From Clostridia bacterium (GTDB lineage: Bacteria > Bacillota > Clostridia > Christensenellales > Borkfalkiaceae): a stretch of DNA of 64,000 nucleotides. The stretch covers positions 38,888 to 102,887 of the forward strand of contig JAGAKN010000004.1 in NCBI GenBank assembly GCA_017625565.1, written 5' to 3'. The notes under the pieces are model-generated. The model saw only the letters and a list, made by a program, of their open reading frames with translations, searched no databases and was not told the origin of the DNA. This document shows positions 1 through 9,767 of the stretch, one piece after another. Within the stretch, counting starts at the first letter, position 1; each line of letters starts with the position of its first letter. The translations under genes and the position numbers were made by a program.

Positions 1-3000
1 TCGTCGCGTTGCGTGATCATTTCATCACAATGCGCTTTTTCGTCCACGTATTCTTCTTCCGCGTGCAAATTGATCCCGTCGTTTTCGAGTACGGTAATCT
101 TTCTACGCAACGCCGTGATGAGCGTCGACGCTTCGTCCATATTAAAATCTTCCCGACGGAGCGGTAAACACGTTTCGTAATCCAAGCCGTATACTTCGTC
201 GATACGTTGACGCATATTCTCCAAATTGGTGTCGATTTTACTGATTTCAATTTCGCATTTATACCGCTTGTCCGATTGTTTCGTCAACGTTTCTTGTAAG
301 CCCGTTTTTTCTTCTTCTAAACCAAGTTGTGCCGCGTTGACTTCTTCCTTTTGCTTGGTAAGCGCAGCGATCTCGTCGACAATTTCTTGTACGGCAGCTT
401 TTTCTTCTTCCGTAAGCTCTTTTTCTTCCGCTTCTTCTTCCAAAATCGCAAGCTTTTCTTCCGTTTCCGCCTTTTCGTTTTCTATCTCGACGGTACGCTT
501 GATCAATTCTTCCTTTTCTTGCGTCAAGCGGTCGATTGCGTCTTTTTGCGCTTCGAGTTGGGAGTTAAGCGTCGTGTATTCCATTTCCAAATCCCGCAAC
601 GTCTTACTCTTTTCCGCGCGTTCTTCTTTGAATTTTTCGCATTGATCGCGTTGATCCGCCATTTGTTTCGCGGCGTCTTGGCGACGGGAAGTAAGCTGTT
701 CTTCGCTCAAGAACGAGTTTGCTTCTTCCGATTCCAATTCCGCCAACTTCAATTTGTGGAATTCCAACGCTTGCGCGTACGTTTCGATGTCCGTTTCCGC
801 TTCTTCGATTTGTTGTACAAGCGCCGTTTCGCGTTGCGTCAAGCCTGCAATTTCGCTGTTTGCGCCCTGATATTTTTCACGCAAAGCATCTACCGCCGCT
901 TCCGCTTCCTGTCTTGCGCGTTCGCTGTTCGCAATCGCCGCGCGCAGTTTTTCGATATATTTTTGCTTACGAGCGATATTTTCTTTACATTCCTGAATTT
1001 TCCGTTCGTTGGAAAGCAAGGACGCCGAATCTTTCCGACGGCTACCACCCGTCATCGCGCCACTCGTCGCAATGATATCCCCGTCGAGCGTGACGATTTT
1101 AAACAGATTGCCGTATTTCTTGGCAATCGCCGTCGCGTTTGCGATATTGTCGCAAATCAACGTGTTCCCCAACAAATTGCTGATGACGTTGTAGTAATAT
1201 TCGTCGTATTGTACAAGCTCGGTCGCAAGTCCCATAGCGCCACGTTCTTCAAGCGCCCTACGGATCTCCCGAGAATCGGGACGGGGGCGCATGTTCGCTA
1301 CGGGCAAGAACGTGACAATACCGCCGTTGCTACGTCTTAAATATTCGATCAAATACTTCCCGTCGTCCGCCGAAGGCACGACGATGTTTTGCATATTTCC
1401 GCTGAACGCCGTTTCGATTGCGACTTCGTATCTTTGTTCCGTGAACACGATGTCCGCCAACGCGCCCTTGATGTGTTTGCTAATCTCGGGGTTGGTTTTC
1501 GCCACCGAAAGCAACCGACGCACGGATTCCTTATAGCCTTCGTACCGGTTCTTTAAACCGATATACATTTCCAAATTTTCCCGCAAAGACGCGATCTGCC
1601 CGTTTGCGTTGAACAATTCTTGGTTGAAATCGTTGATCGTCAACTGCATTTCGCGCGCTTCTTCTTGCTTTTCTTCAAATTCCTTGCTACCGTTTGCCGT
1701 TAAATTCCGCAAATCCTGCAAGTCCTTGCGCACCGATTGCAACTCATCCGACAACCGATCCTTTCTATCTTGTGCTTTTTGCAACGCGGAAACCAATTCG
1801 TTGAGTTTTTCCTTGGTCGCTTCCATGCGCGCGGTAAGCGTACCCAAGTTCTTCTTCAACTCCGACAAGTCGTCTGCAGACGACAACTGATCCATACGCG
1901 TTTCGTCCGAAAGTTTTTCAAAGACGTCAATCTTTTTATCGAGCGCGGACACCGCCGAACGCAACACTTCCGTTTGCGTTTCGATCGAAGCAATACGCGC
2001 CGTGCCGTCTTGATTCTTCTTGGTCGTCAACGCAATTTCGTCGTCGATTTCCCCGATCCGTATTTTGCTCGATTGCAACCATTCCACCGCCGTATGGATT
2101 TGTTGACGGTACGTTTTGATACGTTCTCTTGCGAGTTTCAACTCCCCGTCTTTACGCTCGTTGCCGACGGAAAGCACCAACCGACGGTCGTTCAGCTCCG
2201 TCAACCGTAAATCCGCCGAGCTTATCTTTCCGCGGTTTTCTTCCAAACGACGGTTGATGAGTTCGATCTTCGTATTTAAATCAATGATTTTTTCAGAAAT
2301 AACGACGATATCTTTTTTATACTTGCTCTTTTCGCCTTCCGCGTTTTCGTAGCGGTATATGTACGCGTTGACTTCGTTATCTTTGAGTTTTTGCGAATAT
2401 TCCTTATATTCCTTGGCTTTTTCCGCTTGTTTGCTCAACGGCCCTAATCTACGTTCCGCTTCGTCGATCCGTTGACGGTAGATGAACAAGTTGGAATTTG
2501 CGTCCGCGATCTTGCGCTCGATTTCGTTCTTGCGAGATTTATAGACCATAAGCCCCGTCGCTTCTTCAAAGATCAAACGACGGTCTTCTGGACGGGCGTT
2601 CATAATTTGTTCTACTTTGCCTTGCCCGATAATCGAATACCCTTCTTTCCCGAGCCCAATACCGTGAAATAGCGCTACGATATCCTTTAATCGGCTAGGT
2701 TGGTTATTGATGAGATATTTACTCTCGCCCGTGCGGTATAAACGACGAGTCATCGACACTTCCGACGTATCCAAATTGAAAATACGTTTTTCGTTGTCGA
2801 ATACCAACGTGACTTCGCAGAACGAATGGGGTTTTCTCTCTAACGTTCCGCCGAAAATAACGTCCTGCATGTTCGAACCACGCAACGATTTCGCCGACTG
2901 CTCGCCAAGCACCCAACGTACCGCGTCGGCAACGTTGCTCTTTCCGCAACCGTTCGGCCCGACTATACACGTGACGCCTTCTTCGAACCGAATCGTCGTT

Positions 3001-3050
3001 TTGTCGGCAAACGATTTAAACCCGACCAAGTGTATTTCTTTTAAATCCAA
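1..3050 (-). CDS. smc: Chromosome segregation SMC ATPase (3' end outside window)
   Basis: Structural maintenance of chromosomes protein, the coiled-coil ATPase that compacts and segregates DNA with ScpA/ScpB. The start is TTG at 3050 (protein begins MDLKEIHLVGFKSF), preceded by AAGGAG; no ATG fits. Walker A GPNGCGKSN lies near residue 32, followed by the SMC-typical RWVLGEQSAKSLRG and, near residue 150, RRLIFEEATG. Long heptad-like coiled coil fills the rest, interrupted by a globular hinge at about residues 500-680 (nt ~1010-1550, ending in a GGS-rich turn). About 1016 codons are present; the usual length is near 1180, so the C-terminal ATPase lobe (signature and Walker B) lies beyond base 1. 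It is the last gene of the asnS-plsX-rnc-smc group. Identification is secure. Confidence 0.96.
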   Translation of the reverse strand, partial: MDLKEIHLVGFKSFADKTTIRFEEGVTCIVGPNGCGKSNVADAVRWVLGEQSAKSLRGSNMQDVIFGGTLERKPHSFCEVTLVFDNEKRIFNLDTSEVSMTRRLYRTGESKYLINNQPSRLKDIVALFHGIGLGKEGYSIIGQGKVEQIMNARPEDRRLIFEEATGLMVYKSRKNEIERKIADANSNLFIYRQRIDEAERRLGPLSKQAEKAKEYKEYSQKLKDNEVNAYIYRYENAEGEKSKYKKDIVVISEKIIDLNTKIELINRRLEENRGKISSADLRLTELNDRRLVLSVGNERKDGELKLARERIKTYRQQIHTAVEWLQSSKIRIGEIDDEIALTTKKNQDGTARIASIETQTEVLRSAVSALDKKIDVFEKLSDETRMDQLSSADDLSELKKNLGTLTARMEATKEKLNELVSALQKAQDRKDRLSDELQSVRKDLQDLRNLTANGSKEFEEKQEEAREMQLTINDFNQELFNANGQIASLRENLEMYIGLKNRYEGYKESVRRLLSVAKTNPEISKHIKGALADIVFTEQRYEVAIETAFSGNMQNIVVPSADDGKYLIEYLRRSNGGIVTFLPVANMRPRPDSREIRRALEERGAMGLATELVQYDEYYYNVISNLLGNTLICDNIANATAIAKKYGNLFKIVTLDGDIIATSGAMTGGSRRKDSASLLSNERKIQECKENIARKQKYIEKLRAAIANSERARQEAEAAVDALREKYQGANSEIAGLTQRETALVQQIEEAETDIETYAQALEFHKLKLAELESEEANSFLSEEQLTSRRQDAAKQMADQRDQCEKFKEERAEKSKTLRDLEMEYTTLNSQLEAQKDAIDRLTQEKEELIKRTVEIENEKAETEEKLAILEEEAEEKELTEEEKAAVQEIVDEIAALTKQKEEVNAAQLGLEEEKTGLQETLTKQSDKRYKCEIEISKIDTNLENMRQRIDEVYGLDYETCLPLRREDFNMDEASTLITALRRKITVLENDGINLHAEEEYVDEKAHCDEMITQRD

Positions 3051-3116
3051 TGTAAGCTCCTTTTGATATGATTATATCCGTAATTTTTTCAAAATCCATC
3101 GCAATACTACGTCGCA

Positions 3117-3773
3117 TCAGCGCGTAGGCTTACGTAAAATTTCCAACAGCTCTTTTGCGGATCGCTGTTCCGCCTCCCGTTTGCTCTTACCTTGTCCCGT
3201 CGCGCTTTTCCCAAGCGCCGTCACCTTTGCCACAAACCAAGGATCGTTGTCTTTTCCCGTTTTGTTTGTTTGGTAGATCGGGCGAGTTTCGTTTCGCGCC
3301 TGAACAAACTCCTGCAAAGCGCCCTTATAATTTTTCGTGGTTTCCCCTGCGCTTAAAATCGCTTTCTTTAACACGAACTTTTTCGCAGGCGCGTATCCGC
3401 CGTCCAAAAAAATCGCCGCCACCACCGTTTCGAATAAACTAGACAGCGTTTTCTTGCCGACGTTTTCCTTGCTCCCTTCAAAGAGCAAATACTGTTCGAT
3501 CCCCAGGTTTTCCACTGCGTGCAACAAGCCTTTTTCGCAAACGATTTTTTGCCGTTCGCGCGTCATCTTGCCTTCGCCGTCCGTTTTGCCCGTGTACTGC
3601 CATTCGGTAATCGCAAGCTGTAAAACCGCGTCGCCTAAATACTCCATTCTCTCGTTGTCTTCGCCACCGCGCGCATTTGCATACGTCGAATGCCGAAAGG
3701 CTTGTTCTAACAACGATTTATTCCGAAAGGTGTACCCGATCTTTTTTTCTATCTCCGCGTAAGGAAACGCCAC
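3117..3773 (-). CDS. rnc: Ribonuclease III
   Basis: Double-strand-specific endoribonuclease for rRNA and mRNA processing (218 aa). The N-terminal nuclease domain carries the family signature NERMEYLGDAV at residues 40-50 (acidic residues E41, E44, D48). The second metal-binding segment reads LSSLFETVVAAIFLDGG at 110-126. E115 is present, but the Asp three residues before it in E. coli and Aquifex RNase III (D114/D107) is Ser112 here. A dsRNA-binding domain follows at about 148-216. It lies 2 bp after plsX and 66 bp before smc, the common Bacillota order minus acpP. The start is ATG at 3773. Family assignment is sure; full activity is uncertain because of the Ser. Confidence 0.95.
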   Translation of the reverse strand: MAFPYAEIEKKIGYTFRNKSLLEQAFRHSTYANARGGEDNERMEYLGDAVLQLAITEWQYTGKTDGEGKMTRERQKIVCEKGLLHAVENLGIEQYLLFEGSKENVGKKTLSSLFETVVAAIFLDGGYAPAKKFVLKKAILSAGETTKNYKGALQEFVQARNETRPIYQTNKTGKDNDPWFVAKVTALGKSATGQGKSKREAEQRSAKELLEILRKPTR

Positions 3774-3775
3774 GC

Positions 3776-4807
3776 TTATGCCTCCGTCGTATTCGCTTGG
3801 ACAATTTCCGTCTTATCCAACATTTCGCGAATGTTTTCTACCATATTTCCACGCACCGCGTTCGCCGCTTGCGCAATACAGATCGAGAACCCTTTCGCTT
3901 TGGAGTTTCCGTGTCCCTTAACGACCGTCTTATTCAACCCCAAGAACATCGCTCCGCCTAAGCCTTCGTAGTCCATACCTTTCTTGATGCGTTTCAAGAT
4001 CCCACCGCACATAACCGCGCGGAGTTTGGTAAAGAGATTGCGTTTGAATTCCCGTTTCATCATCGTGCTAACGGCTTTTCCACAGCCTTCCACCGCTTTC
4101 ATCGCGATATTCCCCGTGAACCCGTCCGCAACCATGACGTCGATATCCCCGTACATCAAATCGCGTGCTTCGACGTTGCCGACGTAATCAATACACGAGA
4201 GTGTTTTCAAAAGCGCGTTGGCTTCCTGTTGCAACGCAAGCCCTTTATGATCTTCCGTGCCGTTGTTTAAAAGCCCGACTTTCGGGTTTTTAATCCCGTA
4301 CGCCGCCTGCGCGTACGCCGTTGCCATCATCGCGAAATGCGCAAGATACAAGGGTTTGCATTCCAAGTTTGCCCCGCAATCGCAAAGGAACGTCGCCTTG
4401 CCTTTGTGGTTGGGGATCAACGGACAAAGCGCAGGTCTGGATACCCCTTTTAATCTACCCAAAACAAGTACCCCTGCCGTCAAAACTGCACCCGTAGACC
4501 CCGAAGTGACAAGCCCGTCCGCTTTCCCTTCTTTTAACATTCTAAACGCCACGACGAGAGAAGAATCCTTTTTCGTTTTTACGGCTTTCGTCGGAACTTC
4601 TTCCATCGTGATGACTTCCGTCGTATGTACGATTTCCAAACGGCGTTCGTCGTGGGGCAACGTCAACAATTCCGCGCGAATTTGCGGTTCATCACCCACC
4701 AAAATCACGTATAACTGCTTGTCCAAGCGCAGGGCTTCTACTGCACCGATCACTTGTTGTTTCGGGGCAAAATCCCCACCCATCGCGTCTACTACGATTC
4801 TCGTCAT
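3776..4807 (-). CDS. plsX: Phosphate acyltransferase PlsX
   Basis: Makes acyl-phosphate from acyl-ACP for phospholipid synthesis (substrate of PlsY). The 343-aa length is normal. The N-terminus MTRIVVDAMGGDFAPK is diagnostic. Further conserved segments are SGSTGAVLTAG near 102-112 and VADGFTGNIAMKAVEG near 231-246. No signal peptide or membrane span, consistent with a peripheral membrane enzyme. It follows asnS by 21 bp and precedes rnc by 2 bp, so all are probably co-transcribed. The usual acpP neighbour is absent. The start is ATG with AGG-rich sequence upstream. Confidence 0.96.
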   Translation of the reverse strand: MTRIVVDAMGGDFAPKQQVIGAVEALRLDKQLYVILVGDEPQIRAELLTLPHDERRLEIVHTTEVITMEEVPTKAVKTKKDSSLVVAFRMLKEGKADGLVTSGSTGAVLTAGVLVLGRLKGVSRPALCPLIPNHKGKATFLCDCGANLECKPLYLAHFAMMATAYAQAAYGIKNPKVGLLNNGTEDHKGLALQQEANALLKTLSCIDYVGNVEARDLMYGDIDVMVADGFTGNIAMKAVEGCGKAVSTMMKREFKRNLFTKLRAVMCGGILKRIKKGMDYEGLGGAMFLGLNKTVVKGHGNSKAKGFSICIAQAANAVRGNMVENIREMLDKTEIVQANTTEA

Positions 4808-4828
4808 ATTTCCTATTTACCTGCCTAA

Positions 4829-6220
4829 TTAATATTCCAAATTGTAAACCGTACGGGGATACGGCAATACGTCGCGAATATTCGAAATACCCGTCAAGTA
4901 CATCACCATACGTTCGAACCCGAGCCCGAATCCGCTATGCGTCGTACCGCCGTATTTACGCAAATTTAAATACCACCAATAGTCTTCGGGGTTCATACCC
5001 AATTCCTTAATGCGGTTGTAAAGCTTGTCGTAATCTTCTTCTCTTTGCGATCCGCCGACCAACTCCCCGATCCCGGGCACGAGCAAATCCGCCGCCGCAA
5101 CCGTCTTTCCGTCGGGGTTTTGTTTCATATAAAACGCTTTAATTTCCTTGGGGTAATCAGTCAAGAATACGGGTTTTTGGAATACCGTTTCCGTCAAGAA
5201 CCGTTCGTGTTCGCTTTGCAAATCCTTGCCCCAGAAAATATTCTTATCGTCGAACTTGTCCGCGTTTTGTTTGAGTATTTCAATCGCTTCGGTGTACGTC
5301 AACCGCACGAACGCGTTTTCGGAAACGTTTTTCAAACGTTCCAACAAGCCCTTGTCCACGAATTGATTTAAAAACTCCAATTCGTCTTTACAGGTTTCGC
5401 TAACGTAATCGATGATGTATTTTACCATCGCTTCGGCTACGTCCATATCCCCCGCCAAATCGCAAAACGCCATTTCCGGCTCGATCATCCAAAACTCCGC
5501 CGCGTGGCGCGCCGTGTTGGAGTGTTCCGCGCGGAAAGTCGGCCCGAACGTATACACGTTGCCGAACGCCATCGCGTACGTTTCCGCATTCAGTTGCCCC
5601 GAAACGGTGAGTGCCGCTTTCTTGCCGAAGAAATCGTCTTTGTAATCAACCTTCTTGCCTTTTGCCACTTCGTCCATATCCAAGGTCGTCACTTGGAACA
5701 TAGCGCCCGCGCCTTCGCAGTCACTACCCGTGATGATGGGCGTATGCACGTACACGAACCCACGATCGTTGAAGAATTTATGCACGGCGATTGCCGCTTC
5801 GCTACGAATGCGGAACGCCGCGCCGAATAAATTCGTACGCGGACGAAGATAGGCGATTTCCCGTAAAAATTCTACCGAATGCCGTTTCTTTTGCAAGGGG
5901 TATTCGGGAGAAGATTCCCCTTCCACCGTAATTTCCGTCGCCTTGATTTCATAGGGCTGTTTGTTTTCAGGGGTTGCGACAAGCACCCCTTTTACAATCA
6001 ACGCACAACCGACGTTTTGTTTTGCGATTTCGTCGTAATTTGTAAGATTTTCGCGTTCGAAAACAATTTGCGTATTCTTAAAACAACCGCCATCGTTCAA
6101 TTCGATAAACCCAAACGCTTTAGAATCGCGGATGGTTCTCGCCCAACCCGCTACCGTCACTTCTTTCCCGTCGTATTCGAGATATTTCACTTGGAGTTCT
6201 TTCAACGAAATTCTATCCAT
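4829..6220 (-). CDS. asnS: Asparaginyl-tRNA synthetase
   Basis: Class II aminoacyl-tRNA synthetase charging tRNA-Asn (463 aa). An N-terminal OB-fold anticodon-binding domain (about 10-115, with [22 protein letters not shown]) precedes the class II core. The core has motif 2 [20 protein letters not shown] and motif 3 [15 protein letters not shown] near the C-terminus. The ATG at 6220 (MDRISLKEL) was chosen because AAAGGCAGG lies just upstream and family members start here; an in-frame TTG at 6241 would add seven residues. A promoter lies at 6295-6323. The leader is short, with no T-box. First gene of the asnS-plsX-rnc-smc group. Confidence 0.97.
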   Translation of the reverse strand: MDRISLKELQVKYLEYDGKEVTVAGWARTIRDSKAFGFIELNDGGCFKNTQIVFERENLTNYDEIAKQNVGCALIVKGVLVATPENKQPYEIKATEITVEGESSPEYPLQKKRHSVEFLREIAYLRPRTNLFGAAFRIRSEAAIAVHKFFNDRGFVYVHTPIITGSDCEGAGAMFQVTTLDMDEVAKGKKVDYKDDFFGKKAALTVSGQLNAETYAMAFGNVYTFGPTFRAEHSNTARHAAEFWMIEPEMAFCDLAGDMDVAEAMVKYIIDYVSETCKDELEFLNQFVDKGLLERLKNVSENAFVRLTYTEAIEILKQNADKFDDKNIFWGKDLQSEHERFLTETVFQKPVFLTDYPKEIKAFYMKQNPDGKTVAAADLLVPGIGELVGGSQREEDYDKLYNRIKELGMNPEDYWWYLNLRKYGGTTHSGFGLGFERMVMYLTGISNIRDVLPYPRTVYNLEY

Positions 6221-6294
6221 TTCAACCTGCCTTTTTATCAAGAAAAGCCTGATTTTCGTCTTGCGACGCTCTTCTCATTTGCATATTTTTTTTA

Positions 6295-6323
6295 TTATAC
6301 CATTTTTTCCAAAAAAACACAAG
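6295..6323 (-). promoter_or_regulatory. Promoter of asnS-plsX-rnc-smc
   Basis: On the minus strand TTGTGT, 17 bp, TATAAT. The start of transcription would fall about 70 nt before asnS. That leaves no room for a T-box leader. Confidence 0.6.
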
Positions 6324-6336
6324 CGTTGAACGCTAT

Positions 6337-7137
6337 TTAATTTGTCGGTTTGTCGATTTTTTTAGCGACGATCCCTTGGATCGGGCGGTATTCGTCCGTA
6401 CGCAAACGCTTTTTAAAAAGCAACTGTTCGCCCTGGTAGCACTCGATATACAATTCGCTTTTTAATCCGTTTTTCGGCGAGCGTAAAATCTCGTCTTTCT
6501 CCCCTTCTTTGACGATGGGCGCAGGCGGGGGAATTTCTTCCAAAGTACGGGAAGACAGCTCGTATCTTCGCCCCGTTTTTTTCCCGAAAACGCAAATGCG
6601 TAAACCGCCCGAAAACACCTGCGCGGAAATTTGCACGGGGGTATCGTAAGGATTGAAAAACCGCAAATCGCTCTCCGTCGACACCATCGCGTCCCTGGAC
6701 GGCGCAACGTAGCCAACACGCAAGGAATGTGGATGAAATTCCGTTATCGTCAGCCCTGCTTTTAAAGCGGAGTTGTATAACGTCGTACTCACTTGACAAA
6801 CACCACCGCCAACCCCCAAGACGTACTCCCCGTTTACGATAATTTTCGCCTGTTGAAACCCTGCGTCCTGCGTTCTACGCCCCACCGTGCCGTTGAAAGA
6901 AAACTCCCCGTAAGCCTGAACGGTGATACCGTCGATTAACGACGCTGCAATGGCAATATTCTCGCACCTGCCCCTGTCTTTTTCGTCGTAATAGGTGGTG
7001 TACGACGCGATTTTATCCCAACCGTAGGGGTTGATTTCCGCTAACACCAGGCGCGGAGCGCGAACCCCAAACCCCAAACAGGCGAGAACAAAAAAAACGC
7101 CCGTTAGAAGGAGCGTTTTTCTATGTGTTTTTTGCAT
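6337..7137 (-). CDS. VanW family exported protein
   Basis: 266-aa protein with an N-terminal hydrophobic anchor or signal segment (about 9-30). A VanW domain covers about 55-200: GEFSFNGTVGRRTQDAGF, then GGGVCQVSTTLYNSAL, then the HPHSLRVGY and DAMVSTESDLRFFNP motifs. The family is common in Gram-positive bacteria and occurs in some vancomycin-resistance clusters, but its biochemical role is unknown; a cell-wall-associated role is the usual assumption. The C-terminus (200-266) is lysine-rich. It follows recF by 61 bp on the same strand and may be co-transcribed. The start at 7137 has GGAAGGA upstream. Confidence 0.88.
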   Translation of the reverse strand: MQKTHRKTLLLTGVFFVLACLGFGVRAPRLVLAEINPYGWDKIASYTTYYDEKDRGRCENIAIAASLIDGITVQAYGEFSFNGTVGRRTQDAGFQQAKIIVNGEYVLGVGGGVCQVSTTLYNSALKAGLTITEFHPHSLRVGYVAPSRDAMVSTESDLRFFNPYDTPVQISAQVFSGGLRICVFGKKTGRRYELSSRTLEEIPPPAPIVKEGEKDEILRSPKNGLKSELYIECYQGEQLLFKKRLRTDEYRPIQGIVAKKIDKPTN

Positions 7138-7198
7138 GCTCGTCCTTCCCTTTCTACCTTTCGTACAGTATGCTTAAAAAGGGAAGGGTTTATGTCCG

Positions 7199-8284
7199 TT
7201 AGCCTTTTATTTTTCCGTTTTCAATACGGATTTTTTTACTCTCTGCGCCGTAAAGCACTCGTTCCGCATGCGTACAAGTCAAAATCGTTTGCATGCCTGC
7301 GATACATTGTACCAACTTCTTGCGACGGGGCAAGTCCAGCTCGCTCATCACGTCGTCCAAAACAAGCACGGGATATTCCCCCGAAAGTTCCTTAAAAATT
7401 TGTACTTCGGCGAGCTTTAACGCGAGCGCCGCTGTACGCGTTTGTCCTTGAGAGGCGTAGGCTTTCGCGTCCACTCCGCCGATGGAAACGTCCAAATCGT
7501 CGCGATGCGGACCGACCGTTGTAAAGCCTAATCGTAAATCCTTGTCGTAATGATTTTCTAATCGTCGAAGTAAGGTTTTCGCAATCTCCGTTTCGTCACC
7601 GTCGTAATGTTTGTCGGGCGCAACGACAAGTTCTTCTCGCCCGTCCGTCAAAAACGCGTGAAACTCCTTAGCAAACGGCGCAAGTTTTTCCAAAAATTCC
7701 CTGCGTTTTTTCAAGATCACCGCGGCATATTTACAAAGCTGTTCGTCCCAAACAGGCAAAGTGTCCAAAACCATAGAAACGTCGTGATTTTTGAGCAATA
7801 CGTTGCGTTGATCGAGTATTTTATTGTAGCGGAGTAGCGCCGTATAGTAAGCGGACGACGTTTGGGAAATGGACAAATTCATAAACCGGCGACGTTCGTC
7901 CGGGCCGTCCTGTATCAAGCGCAACTCCCCAGGAGAAAAGAATACGCTGTTGATATGCCCCATCAAATCGGCGTTCTTGGAAATTTTACTGCCGTTGACG
8001 CGGATTTCGCGCTTATTTTCGTAGATATCCGCTTGAATGGTCACCATCCCATAGCGATTTTCCGCTTCCGCAATAATCCTTGCCGATTCCGCGCCTATAC
8101 GAATGAGTTGTTTGTCGTGACGAATTCTCAACGACGCGCCCGTACAAAGATAAAAAACCGCTTCGGCGCAGTTCGTTTTGCCTTGCGCGTTCTTGCCGAA
8201 CAAGACGTTTAAACCGTCCGAAAAATCGAATTTTTCATTCTCGTAATTTCTGAAATTTTGAAGAAATAATTTTTTTATTTGCAT
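7199..8284 (-). CDS. recF: DNA replication/repair protein RecF
   Basis: RecF ATPase acting with RecO and RecR to load RecA at gaps (361 aa, usual length). It begins MQIKKLFLQNFRNY, with Walker A GKNAQGKTN near 30-38 (the family's typical form). The ABC-type signature is SQGQTRTAALALKLAE near 283-298, and Walker B is PVLVLDDVMSELD near 309-321. RecF normally follows dnaN; here it stands back to back with dnaA, separated by 138 bp, and dnaN and gyrB are not in the window. The start context is weak (GGGATT before ATG). Confidence 0.95.
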   Translation of the reverse strand: MQIKKLFLQNFRNYENEKFDFSDGLNVLFGKNAQGKTNCAEAVFYLCTGASLRIRHDKQLIRIGAESARIIAEAENRYGMVTIQADIYENKREIRVNGSKISKNADLMGHINSVFFSPGELRLIQDGPDERRRFMNLSISQTSSAYYTALLRYNKILDQRNVLLKNHDVSMVLDTLPVWDEQLCKYAAVILKKRREFLEKLAPFAKEFHAFLTDGREELVVAPDKHYDGDETEIAKTLLRRLENHYDKDLRLGFTTVGPHRDDLDVSIGGVDAKAYASQGQTRTAALALKLAEVQIFKELSGEYPVLVLDDVMSELDLPRRKKLVQCIAGMQTILTCTHAERVLYGAESKKIRIENGKIKG

Positions 8285-8422
8285 AATCCCAAAAAAACCG
8301 TCGAAAATCGCTTTCTTTTCGTCGCGATTTGTATTATAATTATATCAAATAATTTTGAAAAACACAACTTCTCGAACGGGAATGCGGATAAGTATAGGGA
8401 AAAATTTTTAGGGAGCAAGGCT
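8285..8422. promoter_or_regulatory. recF/dnaA divergent intergenic region
   Basis: AT-rich 138-bp spacer. The block at 8333-8340 holds TATAAT on both strands (8335-8340 plus, 8333-8338 minus), so it could serve as a -10 element in either direction. Clear -35 boxes are not evident. One near match to a DnaA box, TGCGGATAA (one mismatch from TGTGGATAA), is at 8383-8391 and could serve dnaA autoregulation. There is no cluster of DnaA boxes and no AT-rich unwinding array of oriC type. Confidence 0.45.
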
Positions 8423-9757
8423 ATGGCGGAAAATGCACATTTACAATTCTTATGGAAACAAATTAGCGAACGGGCGGAAAATCTCATCAGTCCGTCGTCG
8501 TATAATACGTTTATCAAAACGTTAGAACCGATCGATCTCGTTGGACAAGTACTCGTACTCCGCGCGGTGTCCGCTTTGGGCGCGCGTACGGTTATGAATA
8601 AGCATGCGGACAAAATTATCGACGCCATGGAAAAATGCGATCTCGGCGTGAAGAATTTCCGCCTTGTCGTAGACGGCTGCGCGGAATTTCCACTCAACGT
8701 CGAAGAAGAAGAAACGGATTTCTTCCAAAACTCCCCGATTAATAAAAATTTCACCTTCGAATCGTTCGTGACGGGTTCGGGTAGTAAATTCGTATACGCG
8801 GCGGCTAAATCGGTTGCGGAAGCCCCCGGCGAAACGTTCAACCCCCTGTTCATTTACGGGGAATCAGGGCTCGGGAAAACCCACCTGATGCACGCGATCG
8901 CGAACTATATCGAAAAGCATTCCCCCGAAAAACGCGTCGTATACACGACTTCGGAAAATTTCTTGAACGAGTTTATCAACTCGATCGCGCAAAAGAGTGG
9001 TGCAAAATTCCGCAACCACTACCGCAACGTCGACGTTTTGATGATCGACGACATTCAATTCTTAAAGAGCAAAATGCAGGTTCAAGAAGAATTCTTCCAT
9101 ACTTTTAACGAATTGACGGCGCAAAACAAGCAAATTATTTTAACGTCCGACCGTCCGCCTAAGGAATTAGAAGCCTTGGAAGAACGTTTGCGTACCCGCT
9201 TTGAAGGGGGTATGCTCGCGGACGTGCAACCGCCCGATCCTGAAACTAAAGTCGCAATTTTAAAGCGCAAAGCGCTCGATCGGAAATGCCCGATGACCGA
9301 CGACGTGTTAGAGTTCTTGGCACGCGATTCCGGGCACGACGTGCGTACGCTGGAGGGGCGCTTGAATAAGGTTATTTTTGCAAGCAAACTCCACGAAGAG
9401 CCTATTTCGTTGAGCCTTGCAAAGCTCGCTTTAAGCGAATCTGTGAACGAATCTTTGGAAGAAGAAGACGTCACCCCCGAAAAGGTCATTTCAGCGGTTT
9501 GCGGATACTTCAAACAAACGAAGGAAGATTTGCTTGGCAAAACCAAGAAAGCCGAAGTGGTAAAAGCGCGTCAAATTTGCGCGTATCTCATTTGTGAAAT
9601 GCTCTCTCTTCCCTTGGTTTCCGTCGGGAATATTTTGGGCGGTAGAGATCATACGACGATTATGTACGCGCGGGACAAGATGGAAAAACTCTCGTCCTTG
9701 AACGATCGAATCGCCAAAGAAATCGACGATATCAAGAATATCATATTAAAAAAATAA
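8423..9757 (+). CDS. dnaA: Chromosomal replication initiator DnaA
   Basis: AAA+ initiator of chromosome replication (444 aa). The start chosen is ATG 8423 (MAENAHLQFLWKQI), preceded by GGGAGCAAGG; an upstream in-frame ATG at 8279 lacks a ribosome site and would overlap recF. Domain I is at about 1-85. The AAA+ core has Walker A GESGLGKT at 146-153 and Walker B VLMIDDIQ near 205-212. C-terminal domain IV carries the DnaA signature GGRDHTTIMYA. mnmG follows 10 bp downstream. Finding dnaA next to recF and mnmG but without dnaN is unusual. Confidence 0.97.
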   Translation: MAENAHLQFLWKQISERAENLISPSSYNTFIKTLEPIDLVGQVLVLRAVSALGARTVMNKHADKIIDAMEKCDLGVKNFRLVVDGCAEFPLNVEEEETDFFQNSPINKNFTFESFVTGSGSKFVYAAAKSVAEAPGETFNPLFIYGESGLGKTHLMHAIANYIEKHSPEKRVVYTTSENFLNEFINSIAQKSGAKFRNHYRNVDVLMIDDIQFLKSKMQVQEEFFHTFNELTAQNKQIILTSDRPPKELEALEERLRTRFEGGMLADVQPPDPETKVAILKRKALDRKCPMTDDVLEFLARDSGHDVRTLEGRLNKVIFASKLHEEPISLSLAKLALSESVNESLEEEDVTPEKVISAVCGYFKQTKEDLLGKTKKAEVVKARQICAYLICEMLSLPLVSVGNILGGRDHTTIMYARDKMEKLSSLNDRIAKEIDDIKNIILKK

Positions 9758-9767
9758 CTTGTCAATT

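Noticed and set aside
327..1340. 337-codon plus-strand frame opposite smc
   Set aside because: Phe/Arg-rich composition typical of antisense of coiled-coil coding DNA; smc hinge and coils are clear on the other strand.
6221..6294. T-box riboswitch before asnS
   Set aside because: The leader is only about 70 nt and lacks a T-box core or antiterminator pair.
8383..8391. oriC at the recF-dnaA gap
   Set aside because: One imperfect DnaA box only; no cluster and no unwinding element.
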